64,000 bases of DNA from Colwellia sp. GTDB taxonomy: Bacteria; Pseudomonadota; Gammaproteobacteria; Enterobacterales; Alteromonadaceae. This document shows, one piece after another, positions 1 to 8,817 of this stretch. The notes beneath the pieces are model-generated. The model worked only from the letters and a program-made list of their open reading frames with translations. It did no database searches and was not told the origin of the DNA. The number at the start of each line of letters is the position of its first letter. Position 1 is the first letter of the stretch. The stretch is from assembly GCA_013215385.1 (NCBI GenBank), contig JABSOY010000009.1, positions 124,001 through 188,000 on the forward strand, read 5' to 3'. Position numbers and translations under genes: made by a program.

Positions 1-66
1 AACAAGGATATCCTTTTGGATTTTTTAAAACAGTTTAGATTCCCCTTTCTTAAGTCAAGTATTTTG

Positions 67-669
67 ATGGATCTTCAAACTTACAAAGAACACACGGTAA
101 AAGTTGAAGCTTTTATGGCAGATGAGGTTCAAGCTTTTGAACAAAAGGTGAAAGAACTTACGCACGGATGGCATGATTATGATCGCGCAGAATATTATGA
201 AAACGTTCATGATCAATATTGGGATTTGTGTAAAGTTTTTCCAAACATTCAGAGACAATCAGAATTGATGAGTATCTATACCATTCTTGAAAATACTATT
301 AATCGAATTTGCTCAGTATTTGAATCATCGATTGATAATCCTGTAAAGCTTGAAGATTTACAAGCTAACGGGATAATTGATAAAGGTAAAAGGTACCTAG
401 AAAAAGTAGTTAGAATTCAATTTCCATCCAGTCACCCGAGCTGGGTGGAAATAACCAACATTCAAACAATACGAAATAGTTTTGTACATGCTAATGGGTT
501 AGTTAAAACAGGAAATTCAAAGTTACTTAAATACATCAAGAAATCAGAATTTTTAGAGTTAGATTCAAAAAATATAATTCAAATTAAAAACGGTTTTTCT
601 GTTCATTGTTTAGATGTATTCAGTTCATTCGTTGAAGAGCTATTTACACAAATCATTAGTAAAAAGTAA
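67..669 (+). CDS. Hypothetical protein with HEPN-like RNxxxH motif (paralog of 787..1428)
   Basis: ORF 16..669 with an internal ATG at 67. C-terminal half has 'YTILENTINRIC...IQTIRNSFVHANG', containing an RNSFVH (Rx4H) HEPN-type motif. Same layout as the downstream ORF. Confidence 0.7.
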   Translation: MDLQTYKEHTVKVEAFMADEVQAFEQKVKELTHGWHDYDRAEYYENVHDQYWDLCKVFPNIQRQSELMSIYTILENTINRICSVFESSIDNPVKLEDLQANGIIDKGKRYLEKVVRIQFPSSHPSWVEITNIQTIRNSFVHANGLVKTGNSKLLKYIKKSEFLELDSKNIIQIKNGFSVHCLDVFSSFVEELFTQIISKK

Positions 670-786
670 GTATAATATACTGTTCGAACGAGATAAAACC
701 AGTTGGCTGTTTTCGCTCCTATCAATATTTTATCCAACTAAATATTGCTCTTTATCAGGGCATTATATTACTGTAGAGGTCTGTAG

Positions 787-1428
787 ATGTTTAGTAAGAA
801 AGTGATTAATCCATACGATTTTCTTAGTCATCCACTAACACCTCAAACAATACGAAACCGAATAGGTGTTGTCAGGAGTCATTTTTTAAGTGCCGAGAAT
901 TTACATCATGAAGATAGACTTGAATTAACTCGTCAAATCGCTCAAGCACCAAATGGAAGTATCAAAGAACAGCTTGAATTAGAATTACATTTTTATGATC
1001 ATTTTTTTGATCGAATAAATAGGATATCTAGTCTTTTAATTCTTTACTCCTTATTAGAAAACCTCATGGCACAGATTTGTAAAAACAAGGGGGAGAAACA
1101 TAATGTACTTGTTGATATTGAAGCTTATGGAATCCTCAGATTTAAGGCTTACCTTATAAATGAGTTTGGGCTAAATTTCTCTTCTCCTGAAATCGAAAAG
1201 CATTGGGCTAAAATATCTACGTTGAATAAGCTTAGAAATTCGTTGGTACACAGTGAAGGTGATCTTGAGCAGTATGGAAAATATTCTAGGGCTCAGTGTA
1301 AAAAGCTTAAAAATACTATAAATAGCACTACAGGTCTTTCGTTGTATTTTAATACCGTAATGATTTCTAAATGCTATGTTATGAATAACATTAATGCGAT
1401 AGAAGAATTTCTGTTGGCTATTAACTAA
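787..1428 (+). CDS. Hypothetical protein with HEPN-like RNxxxH motif (paralog of 67..669)
   Basis: ORF with 'LYSLLENLMAQIC...STLNKLRNSLVHSEG', RNSLVH motif. Aligns by eye with the upstream ORF. Confidence 0.7.
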   Translation: MFSKKVINPYDFLSHPLTPQTIRNRIGVVRSHFLSAENLHHEDRLELTRQIAQAPNGSIKEQLELELHFYDHFFDRINRISSLLILYSLLENLMAQICKNKGEKHNVLVDIEAYGILRFKAYLINEFGLNFSSPEIEKHWAKISTLNKLRNSLVHSEGDLEQYGKYSRAQCKKLKNTINSTTGLSLYFNTVMISKCYVMNNINAIEEFLLAIN

Positions 1429-1562
1429 AGTAACAAGCCTGTTCCGCAGGACATAAAATAGTTTGCTTTTCTCCTTCGTCACTAATTTTAACTACTATTT
1501 TATTACCTCTGATTTGACGTTATAGGTTTATATCTAAGCAGCAAGAAATAAAATATCCCTCT

Positions 1563-1582
1563 CCCCGTATAGTAATACGGGG
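1563..1582. terminator. Perfect GC-rich hairpin CCCCGTAT-agta-ATACGGGG, followed by a second small stem (GTAAAG..CTTTAC)
   Basis: Inverted repeat read directly in the intergenic region after the second HEPN-like gene. Confidence 0.4.
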
Positions 1583-2078
1583 GTAAAGTCTTTTTGCTTT
1601 ACTAATGCTCTACATTAATTAGTCATAAAATAATTTAACTTAAGACAGAGGTTAGTCTTAATTAATCTAACAAATGCAACATTAGAATATATTAATTCAT
1701 ATATTTTAGTTAGTTAATGGAAAAATCAACTCCTAGAAAATATTTCATCATATCAAAATTTATCGGGAATCATAAAAAAACCATTACTTATGGGGATTTA
1801 AAGACAAGTAAACCACAATGTAAACATCAAAGATCCGCTAAACAATCCAAAGTCCACCTTAAAAATTTCAATGTAAAACAAAGATTAATTTAACTTTAGT
1901 GAAAAATAATGCGACAAAGCTAATTCTGTGGATTTTAATGGACTCATATTGAGTAAAATTTAGTAATACGGATTTGCACGGGATATTGAGTTTAAAACTA
2001 CAAACGACAACGCAAAATCTCAATAACAATAACAATTATTTAAAATCACATCGCGCTACCACAAAGCATAGTGCAGAA

Positions 2079-2186
2079 TATTACGTAGAACATTACGTAG
2101 AACATTACGTAGAACATTACGTAGAACATTACGTAGAACATTACGTAGAACATTACGTAGAACATTACGTAGAACATTACGTAGAA
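2079..2186. repeat. Tandem 12-bp repeat array (CATTACGTAGAA), 9 units, first unit with one substitution
   Basis: Unit 'cattacgtagaa' repeats at 2091, 2103, 2115, 2127, 2139, 2151, 2163 and 2175, preceded by 'tattacgtagaa' at 2079. Each unit contains the palindrome TACGTA. Confidence 0.97.
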
Positions 2187-2320
2187 TGTGACACGCAATG
2201 TGGTAAAATCAATAACTAAACACAAAACCAAAGATCTAACGAAGATTCACGAAGATTCTTACTTGCATTGTGCTTTTATTGGCCATATAATAGAGTTAAT
2301 TATCAAGGAGCATAAAATTA

Positions 2321-2742
2321 TGTTTGACAATATAAGCTTTAAGAGTGCTGTATCAAACTCAAGAGGATCATTATCCAGTAGCCCTGTTTTAATCACACAT
2401 AACAAAGGTGCGAATAAAGAAGAGCAAACATACAAAATAAGTCGAGAAGCTATGGATAAGTGTAGTTTCGAATTTAAAGATAAGGTTGATATTCAATTTT
2501 CGCCTGATTTTAAAGTCTGTAGGATAATAAAGTCAGTAACGGGTTTGACTTTGAGTCGACAAACGACAACAAATCCGAGATCATCAGCAGTAACAAGAAT
2601 GCAATATAAGGAACATATTCATCCAGATTTACTTAAAATGGCATTTTCCGAAAATAATGTCGAAACAAATAAGGCTATGTTTGAGAATGGAGAAATAGAA
2701 TATAAAGAAGGTGTTTTAACTTTCGAAATCAAACTAGCATAG
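2321..2742 (+). CDS. Hypothetical protein (about 140 aa) in integrative-element region
   Basis: ATG at 2321 preceded by 'aaggagcataaaatt' SD. The track ORF starting at 2188 runs through non-coding-looking sequence. Confidence 0.6.
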
Positions 2743-2752
2743 AGATGAGAAT

Positions 2753-2774
2753 GACCCCTAATAATAAGGGGGTC
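2753..2774. terminator. Hairpin GACCCC..GGGGTC just after the hypothetical ORF
   Basis: Inverted repeat 'gacccctaataataagggggtc'; no strong U tract. Confidence 0.35.
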
Positions 2775-2906
2775 AACTCTAAGGTCAAAGTAGATCAGTA
2801 AGTATATGAAATAGTTAACCTTGCTTGCTGGCATAGGTATTCTAGCTCTTTCGTACACTAAAAGTCAACTTTGAAAACATTAACTCCTAATAATAGGAAT
2901 TGAAAA

Positions 2907-3023
2907 ATGGTATTTAATCCGTTGTTTAACGACCCCATAAAGGGTCACAAAGTGCCGACATGTTGCTGTGTACACAGCCAATTATGTCTTTGGTGTAACA
3001 TTGATAAAGGCTTTGAAATATGA
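2907..3023 (+). CDS. Putative 38-aa Cys-rich microprotein (MVFNPLFNDPIKGHKVPTCCCVHSQLCLWCNIDKGFEI)
   Basis: ATG preceded by 'taggaattgaaaa' SD. Its stop overlaps the next start codon as ATGA. Confidence 0.4.
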   Translation: MVFNPLFNDPIKGHKVPTCCCVHSQLCLWCNIDKGFEI

Positions 3024-3139
3024 GTGATCACACGGTCAAAGATGGTTATGTATATTGTGAATACTTCATACATTACAGAACAGGGCAAAAAGTTTATCCT
3101 AAAACGGCAAAGTGCTTTAGGTTCAAGATAGGGAAGTAA
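3020..3139 (+). CDS. Putative 39-aa basic microprotein (MSDHTVKDGYVYCEYFIHYRTGQKVYPKTAKCFRFKIGK)
   Basis: Starts in an ATGA overlap with the upstream small ORF. Aromatic and basic, non-random-looking composition. Confidence 0.45.
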   Translation: MSDHTVKDGYVYCEYFIHYRTGQKVYPKTAKCFRFKIGK

Positions 3140-3200
3140 ATTGTTTAATGCCTCCTGAACAACGGAGGCATTAGTCTAAGCTTTATATTATTAACACAAT

Positions 3201-4103
3201 CTAGAAGGGTAATAACTTTATTGCTTCAATCATAGCTTTATCCCCTCGCCTATCATACAACTCAGTAGTTGCTAATGACGAATGCCCCATCAGATGTTGA
3301 ACAGCAAATCTATCGGCTTTACTGTCTAATAATAACGTAGCAAATGTACGCCTTAAATCATGAGCAGTAAATTTTTTGATTTTACTCTCTCTTGATATTT
3401 TATACATAGTCAGATGTATGCCACCGTACCTAAGCCGTTTATCACTTAAATTATCTGCTTTATCTATCCTCACGAATAAAGCGCCCTTTTGTCTTTTTAA
3501 GCACTTTATCCACTCTCTAAGCGACTTCCTTACAAAGACTGAGAGATAAACGATACGTTCTTTATTACCTTTACCAATAACACTTAAACTTTTAGTATCA
3601 ATATTTTCTATATCCAATGAGGATATTTCTCTTCTTCTAAGCCCAGCTCCACAGCCTAAAGCAAAAATTGCACAATCCCTTTTTCTTTGATTAGTTTTAC
3701 TAGCATCAAAATACTGTAAAGCTTTATTTATCTCATCTATTTTTAATGCTCGCCCTGCTCTATTTCGATGGCCTTTCATTTTTTTTACAGATTGAATAAG
3801 CATATAATTTTCAATCGATATTAAGCTATATTGCCAACATTGTTTTGATAGCCCTTTAATTATTGTTAAATATAGATTAACTGTGGTGTGAGCATTTATT
3901 GTTGATTTGTATCGGATGAATTTTAAGACTGAAATATGATTAAGCTTCGACCAATCTATATTGTCGAAATCGCTATTTTTAAATGCAAATTCGCAGAATA
4001 CTTTGATAACAATTCGATATGTTTCTGCGGTTAAATGTGAGCCTAAATTTAGTAAAAAGCTTTCAACAGGGTTACTTTCTAACTTATTTAAAATATTTTC
4101 CAT
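3201..4103 (-). CDS. Tyrosine recombinase / phage-type integrase
   Basis: Catalytic pattern: 'GAGLRRREI' (Arg I), 'GKGNKER' (Lys), 'HDLRRTFA' (HxxR), 'MGHSSLATTELYDR' (H...Y). Confidence 0.93.
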   Translation of the reverse strand: MENILNKLESNPVESFLLNLGSHLTAETYRIVIKVFCEFAFKNSDFDNIDWSKLNHISVLKFIRYKSTINAHTTVNLYLTIIKGLSKQCWQYSLISIENYMLIQSVKKMKGHRNRAGRALKIDEINKALQYFDASKTNQRKRDCAIFALGCGAGLRRREISSLDIENIDTKSLSVIGKGNKERIVYLSVFVRKSLREWIKCLKRQKGALFVRIDKADNLSDKRLRYGGIHLTMYKISRESKIKKFTAHDLRRTFATLLLDSKADRFAVQHLMGHSSLATTELYDRRGDKAMIEAIKLLPF

Positions 4104-4204
4104 TTTTTTACCACTCCAATTTATTTTTTTTAAATGCTTAAAAACAAGACTTAAGTATACTTCTAGCCTTAAACCTCTAAAAATAGAGTTTGGTACAAAA
4201 AACT

Positions 4205-4232
4205 TATAAACTATATTTCAAAATAGTTTATA
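4205..4232. other. Candidate tyrosine-recombinase core site: TATAAACTAT-atttcaaa-ATAGTTTATA
   Basis: Perfect 10-bp inverted arms with an 8-bp asymmetric spacer, between the integrase gene and rph. Confidence 0.45.
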
Positions 4233-4302
4233 CGTCATTATGTCAAATTCATTGCTGAACGATTATAATGCGCAATAATTATATCATCTTAGGAATTTTA
4301 AC

Positions 4303-5016
4303 ATGCGTCCAAGCGGTAGAACTCCAGGGCAGATACGTCCTGTAACCATCACTCGTCAATTTACTACTCATGCTGAAGGTTCAGTATTAATTGAATTTGG
4401 CGACACCAAAGTTATTTGTACCGCGTCTGTAGAAATAGGTGTACCCCGCTTTTTAAAAGGACAAGGTAAAGGCTGGATCACCGCTGAGTATGGCATGCTA
4501 CCTCGCTCTACTCATACCCGTATGCGCAGAGAAGCGGCCAGCGGCAAACAAAGTGGTCGTACGCTAGAGATTTCTCGTTTAATTGCTCGTGCATTACGCG
4601 CTGCGGTTGACTTAAAAGCCTTAGGCGAAAATACCATTAGTATTGATTGTGATGTAATTCAAGCCGATGGTGGTACTCGTACTGCTTCAATTACCGGTGC
4701 TTGTGTTGCATTAGTTGACGCCTTAAATTACATGCGTGCTAAAGACATTATTAAAACCAATCCTTTAAAACATATGATAGCAGCTGTTTCTGTCGGTATT
4801 TATAAAGGCGAAGCGGTTTCAGATCTTGATTACCCTGAAGATTCGTGTGCTGATACTGATATGAACGTAGTCATGACAGATACAGGTAAGCTTATTGAAA
4901 TTCAAGGGACTGCTGAAGAAGAACCGTTTAGCTTTGATGAAATGAATAACATGCTTGCGCTAGCAAAAGACAGCATTAATGAACTATTCGATGTACAAAA
5001 ATCTGCGCTGAACTAA
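4303..5016 (+). CDS. rph: Ribonuclease PH
   Basis: [21 protein letters not shown]...; typical RNase PH; followed by pyrE. Confidence 0.98.
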   Translation: MRPSGRTPGQIRPVTITRQFTTHAEGSVLIEFGDTKVICTASVEIGVPRFLKGQGKGWITAEYGMLPRSTHTRMRREAASGKQSGRTLEISRLIARALRAAVDLKALGENTISIDCDVIQADGGTRTASITGACVALVDALNYMRAKDIIKTNPLKHMIAAVSVGIYKGEAVSDLDYPEDSCADTDMNVVMTDTGKLIEIQGTAEEEPFSFDEMNNMLALAKDSINELFDVQKSALN

Positions 5017-5032
5017 GCGATAATACTATTTA

Positions 5033-5698
5033 GTGGAAATGAAAATGAAAGATTATCAACGTGAATTTATAGAATTTGCTTTAGCGAAACAAGTATTACG
5101 CTTTGGCGAATTCACTTTAAAGTCAGGCCGAACGAGCCCTTATTTTTTCAATGCTGGCTTATTTAACACCGGTGGTGATTTAGCCCGCTTAGGTCGTTTT
5201 TACGCTCAAGCATTAGCTGACTCGAACATTGAATTTGATTTACTTTTTGGCCCAGCATACAAAGGCATTCCTATTGCAACCACCACAGCAGTAGCCTTAG
5301 CTGATCATCACAATATGGACATGCCTTATTGCTTTAATCGTAAAGAAGCTAAAACACATGGTGAAGGCGGAAGTTTAGTCGGTTCGCCATTGCAGGGCAA
5401 AATAATGTTGGTTGACGACGTTATTACCGCCGGTACGGCAATTCGTGAATCAATGGAAATCATTAAGGCCCATGGTGCAGAATTATCAGGTGTCTTAATC
5501 GCACTTGACCGCCAAGAAAAAGGCCAAGGTGAATTATCAGCTATTCAAGAAGTTGAACGTGATTTTGGCACACAGGTGATTGCTATTGTAACCCTAGCTG
5601 ACGTTGTCACTTATCTTGAAGATAAAATTGAAACTCAACCAGAATTAGTAACGAGCTTAGCAAGCATTAATAAGTACCGTGAAAGTTACGGTATTTAG
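5033..5698 (+). CDS. pyrE: Orotate phosphoribosyltransferase
   Basis: '[12 protein letters not shown]' PRPP motif; rph-pyrE order. Confidence 0.97.
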   Translation: MEMKMKDYQREFIEFALAKQVLRFGEFTLKSGRTSPYFFNAGLFNTGGDLARLGRFYAQALADSNIEFDLLFGPAYKGIPIATTTAVALADHHNMDMPYCFNRKEAKTHGEGGSLVGSPLQGKIMLVDDVITAGTAIRESMEIIKAHGAELSGVLIALDRQEKGQGELSAIQEVERDFGTQVIAIVTLADVVTYLEDKIETQPELVTSLASINKYRESYGI

Positions 5699-5721
5699 TT
5701 CTTTAGTTTAGTTTGAATAAC

Positions 5722-5758
5722 AAAACGCCTCATTATTTAACCATAATGAGGCGTTTTT
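5722..5758 (+). terminator. Rho-independent terminator of rph-pyrE
   Basis: aaacgcctcatta-tttaacca-taatgaggcgttttt. Confidence 0.9.
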
Positions 5759-5787
5759 ATTTATCTAAAATTAATGCTAATTACAAA

Positions 5788-6762
5788 TTAAGCCGTTAGC
5801 TGAAAATGTGAACTAGGTTCTTTCTCATAAGCCTGATTAATACCAGAATAAAACTTTTCAATACGTAACGAGCGTTCATCAACAGCAATATCTCGACTGG
5901 GTGCAATTTTCTCTTGAGCGTCTAAAGTACGATTGACCAGCGTGTCGAAATCAACGTCATTTGAATTTTTACTTCTTTCTTTTTCCAAAACATCATTTGG
6001 TTTTATCAGTACACTTGATTCTTTTGCTCTTGTTGGATCTTCTAATCTAATAGCAGCAAGTTCAGATTGGGCTTGTAAAATAATCCTAGCAGCAGAAGAA
6101 GCGACACGAGTATCCTGAATTGACGGATTTGCAGGCGCTAGTGCTGCCGCATGAACCTTTTGCATTTTTGAAATAGTCGCCCTAGGATTACCATCAATCT
6201 TGGCAAGATCAACAGAAACTTCACCTCCTACCGCATATTTTTTGCCATCAGGGCCAACTTCAAACGTATATTTAGGAGCCCCTGTTGTTGCACCGCCAAC
6301 CGAGGCATGTGCTAATTCATGAGTTCTAACTTCCTGATCACGTAACTTTAATTCAGTAAGAATTTTTTTCTGTGCAAAGTCTTCAAGGCTGTTAGGTTCA
6401 GGGGACTCGTCTAGAGCTGCTTCGCTTTGTGGTTCATTTTCAGAATCAACATCCGCATCTATAAACTGTTGTTGTGCCGATTGTTCAGAAGAGTCTTTTT
6501 CGCGGTCACTTTCACCATTGATGGTTTTTGTTTCTAATTCCGCTTGTTTGCGAATGTTCTCAAAATCAATACTTTCATTGTTTTGTGCCGGTGTTTTAGC
6601 TCTTTCTTTCTCAGAAGCAACACCTTTTTCTGCTGCTGATTGACTTGCTGCGGCAGGTTTAGCAATAACTTCACGTAAGTTGTTTTCACGACGCAAGTTA
6701 TCCGTTTGCGGATTAACCGCAGTAGGGATAGACAGTGTATGCGTTTGCGGCGTGATATTCAT
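5788..6762 (-). CDS. Putative metalloprotease of the CJM1_0395/SprA-related family
   Basis: HELAH-like motif 'VRTHELAHASVGGATTGAPKYTFEVGPDGKKYAVGGEVSVD'; long low-complexity N-terminus. Confidence 0.75.
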   Translation of the reverse strand: MNITPQTHTLSIPTAVNPQTDNLRRENNLREVIAKPAAASQSAAEKGVASEKERAKTPAQNNESIDFENIRKQAELETKTINGESDREKDSSEQSAQQQFIDADVDSENEPQSEAALDESPEPNSLEDFAQKKILTELKLRDQEVRTHELAHASVGGATTGAPKYTFEVGPDGKKYAVGGEVSVDLAKIDGNPRATISKMQKVHAAALAPANPSIQDTRVASSAARIILQAQSELAAIRLEDPTRAKESSVLIKPNDVLEKERSKNSNDVDFDTLVNRTLDAQEKIAPSRDIAVDERSLRIEKFYSGINQAYEKEPSSHFQLTA

Positions 6763-6764
6763 GA

Positions 6765-7106
6765 TTAAGCGCTAACGTCGAGTAAAGTACCAAGCATTGC
6801 GTCGGCTGTTTTAATAACATTCGCTGATGCTTTCGCCTGAAATTCAGCAACTTTCAAGTCGACGATTGATTGGTTAAGGTTAGATAAATCACCAGAAACA
6901 GTGTTTTGACTTATGGTAGCCGAATTACTTTCTTGGCCGACACCAAAGTCTTCAGGGCTGATACTCAGATTTGCAGCAATACTTGCTGCCGCTTGGTTAG
7001 CGTCACCTTTAGCCTTTTGAAAGCCCTGTAAACCGCTACTAAATGCGGATTGTATTTCCATATCTAACCCCAGAACATCATCTATTTGTATCGAACTTCG
7101 ACACAA
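6765..7106 (-). CDS. Small protein with flagellar rod/hook-like C-terminal helix (start probably at an internal Met, 'MEIQSAF...')
   Basis: 'SIVDLKVAEFQAKASANVIKTADAMLGTLLDVSA' resembles the C-terminal helix of flagellar rod/hook proteins. Confidence 0.55.
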   Translation of the reverse strand: MCRSSIQIDDVLGLDMEIQSAFSSGLQGFQKAKGDANQAAASIAANLSISPEDFGVGQESNSATISQNTVSGDLSNLNQSIVDLKVAEFQAKASANVIKTADAMLGTLLDVSA

Positions 7107-7162
7107 CTCTGTTTAATTATTGAACAAATATCGATAAAAGTAAAGCTGTATGCACGCTGTAC

Positions 7163-7957
7163 TTAGTCAAATAAAGGCGATAACCAAGCAACGAGTGCTT
7201 GGTGAAACTCTTCAGGATGTGAAATAAAAGGGGCATGTGATGCATGCTCAAAAATAACCACATCGCTATGCGGTGATAATTCGCTAATTGACTTAATCGC
7301 TTTACGTGGCACTAAACCATCAAGCTTGCCGTATAGACGTAAAAATGGCATTGAGATATTTACTAACTTTTCACGGTGGTCAACGGTTTCCAGTAACTGT
7401 AGGGACTCATCTAAGGTGTTTTTAGTTGGCATTGAAAACTGCATCACCAGCTCTCGTAGCAACTTAATATCATGGCGTAGATGTGGGCTACCCATTGCTT
7501 GAATTTTCAAAAAATTATTTATCGTTTTTGCTGTATCTTCTGCCAGTTGCCGATGAAACAATGCTAATACATCAGGTTTAATGCCTGGCCAAGATTCCCG
7601 TTCAACAAAACAAGGAGAACTAGCCACAGTAACTAATGCTTTAACCTGCTGTGGAAATGCTAACGCTATTTCGCTGGCAACTAAACCACCCAACGACCAA
7701 CCTACATATATTGCAGGCTTTGCGACAGCTTGTTGCACTAGCTTAGCTACTTCTATCAGCGAGTATGGTGATAGTGTTTGCTCAATGTTGTCACCAAATC
7801 CGGGTAAATCAACGGTGATAACTTCAAAGTTATTTTTTAGTGCCTCAACACTTGGTTGCCAAACCGCAGAGTTCAAACCCCATCCGTGAATAAAAACTAA
7901 TGGTAAACCCTTTCCTTGGCTCGATATTTTCAACTTTTCTGCCATGCTCATAATCAA
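7163..7957 (-). CDS. bioH: Pimeloyl-[acyl-carrier protein] methyl ester esterase
   Basis: Alpha/beta hydrolase 'VFIHGWGLNSAVW', 'GWSLGG', divergent from comF. Confidence 0.88.
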   Translation of the reverse strand: MIMSMAEKLKISSQGKGLPLVFIHGWGLNSAVWQPSVEALKNNFEVITVDLPGFGDNIEQTLSPYSLIEVAKLVQQAVAKPAIYVGWSLGGLVASEIALAFPQQVKALVTVASSPCFVERESWPGIKPDVLALFHRQLAEDTAKTINNFLKIQAMGSPHLRHDIKLLRELVMQFSMPTKNTLDESLQLLETVDHREKLVNISMPFLRLYGKLDGLVPRKAIKSISELSPHSDVVIFEHASHAPFISHPEEFHQALVAWLSPLFD

Positions 7958-8022
7958 TATAATTGTCTCGGTAATTAATGCACAAATTAAATTGCCGATA
8001 GTGTACCCAATGGAGAACTAAA

Positions 8023-8805
8023 ATGGAATTTAGCTCAGTACGCTTGGCCTGCTATTTTGAGCGAAAACATTCAATTTTGTCTGAAAAGGTTCATCGACTA
8101 AAAGTACGATTAAGTTGTTGTGAATTATGCGGTGGCAGCTGTCAAACACGTACACTGTTATGTGACTTTTGTGCGACTGATTTGCCGTTATTTGATTTAC
8201 AGTCGGTACAGGGGAATTTGTTATTGTGGCCAGCAATTAATGCATTATTACCAAAGAGAAAGTTTACGCAGCTCATCTGTGTAGCACCTTATCATTGGCC
8301 GATTGATTTATGGGTTCGTCAACTGAAATATCAAGGCCGTTTTGAGTTGATCCCTTTACTCAGCTCCTTGCTTTTTCAACAATGGCAAAGTTCATTAAAG
8401 CAACAAATAACGAGTAGTAAAGGTTTTATTCCTCCTTCGTTATTGTTAACGGTACCGATACATATAAAAAAATGGCAAAAAAGGGGCTTTAATCAAACGC
8501 ATTTATTGGCTAATAAATTTGCGGAACAAGCCAATATTAACTATTTACCGAAAGCATTACTGCGCATTCATGAGCATAACGATCAGGCGGGGCAAACAGG
8601 AGTTACTCGACGAAGAAATTTACGTGATGCATTTGCACTTTCCCCTGCTCTAACTTCAGCGCTACCAGAGCAGGTACTATTGCTTGATGATGTTGTCACC
8701 ACAGGTTCAACCTGTAATGAAATATGCCGTATTCTTAAACAACACGGCGTTAAGGAAGTTACCGTATTAAGTTTGTGCCTATCGTTACCAGAAACACAAA
8801 CTTAA
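8023..8805 (+). CDS. comF: ComF family protein (phosphoribosyltransferase-like)
   Basis: Zn-binding 'CCELCGG...LCDFC', 'KWQKRGFNQTHLLA', 'LLLDDVVTTGSTCNE'. Confidence 0.92.
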   Translation: MEFSSVRLACYFERKHSILSEKVHRLKVRLSCCELCGGSCQTRTLLCDFCATDLPLFDLQSVQGNLLLWPAINALLPKRKFTQLICVAPYHWPIDLWVRQLKYQGRFELIPLLSSLLFQQWQSSLKQQITSSKGFIPPSLLLTVPIHIKKWQKRGFNQTHLLANKFAEQANINYLPKALLRIHEHNDQAGQTGVTRRRNLRDAFALSPALTSALPEQVLLLDDVVTTGSTCNEICRILKQHGVKEVTVLSLCLSLPETQT

Positions 8806-8817
8806 TAGGTAAAGTTT

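Noticed and set aside
614-805. 63-aa ORF between the HEPN-like genes
   Set aside because: Overlaps the first gene out of frame, no SD, not protein-like.
2079-2186. 12-bp repeats as a CRISPR array
   Set aside because: No spacers, units are head-to-tail and too short, no cas genes nearby.
1974-2219. 81-aa ORF encoding (HYVE)n and the antisense 61-aa (FYVM)n ORF
   Set aside because: A 12-bp repeat keeps all frames open; TTG start without SD. More likely an artefact of the repeat array.
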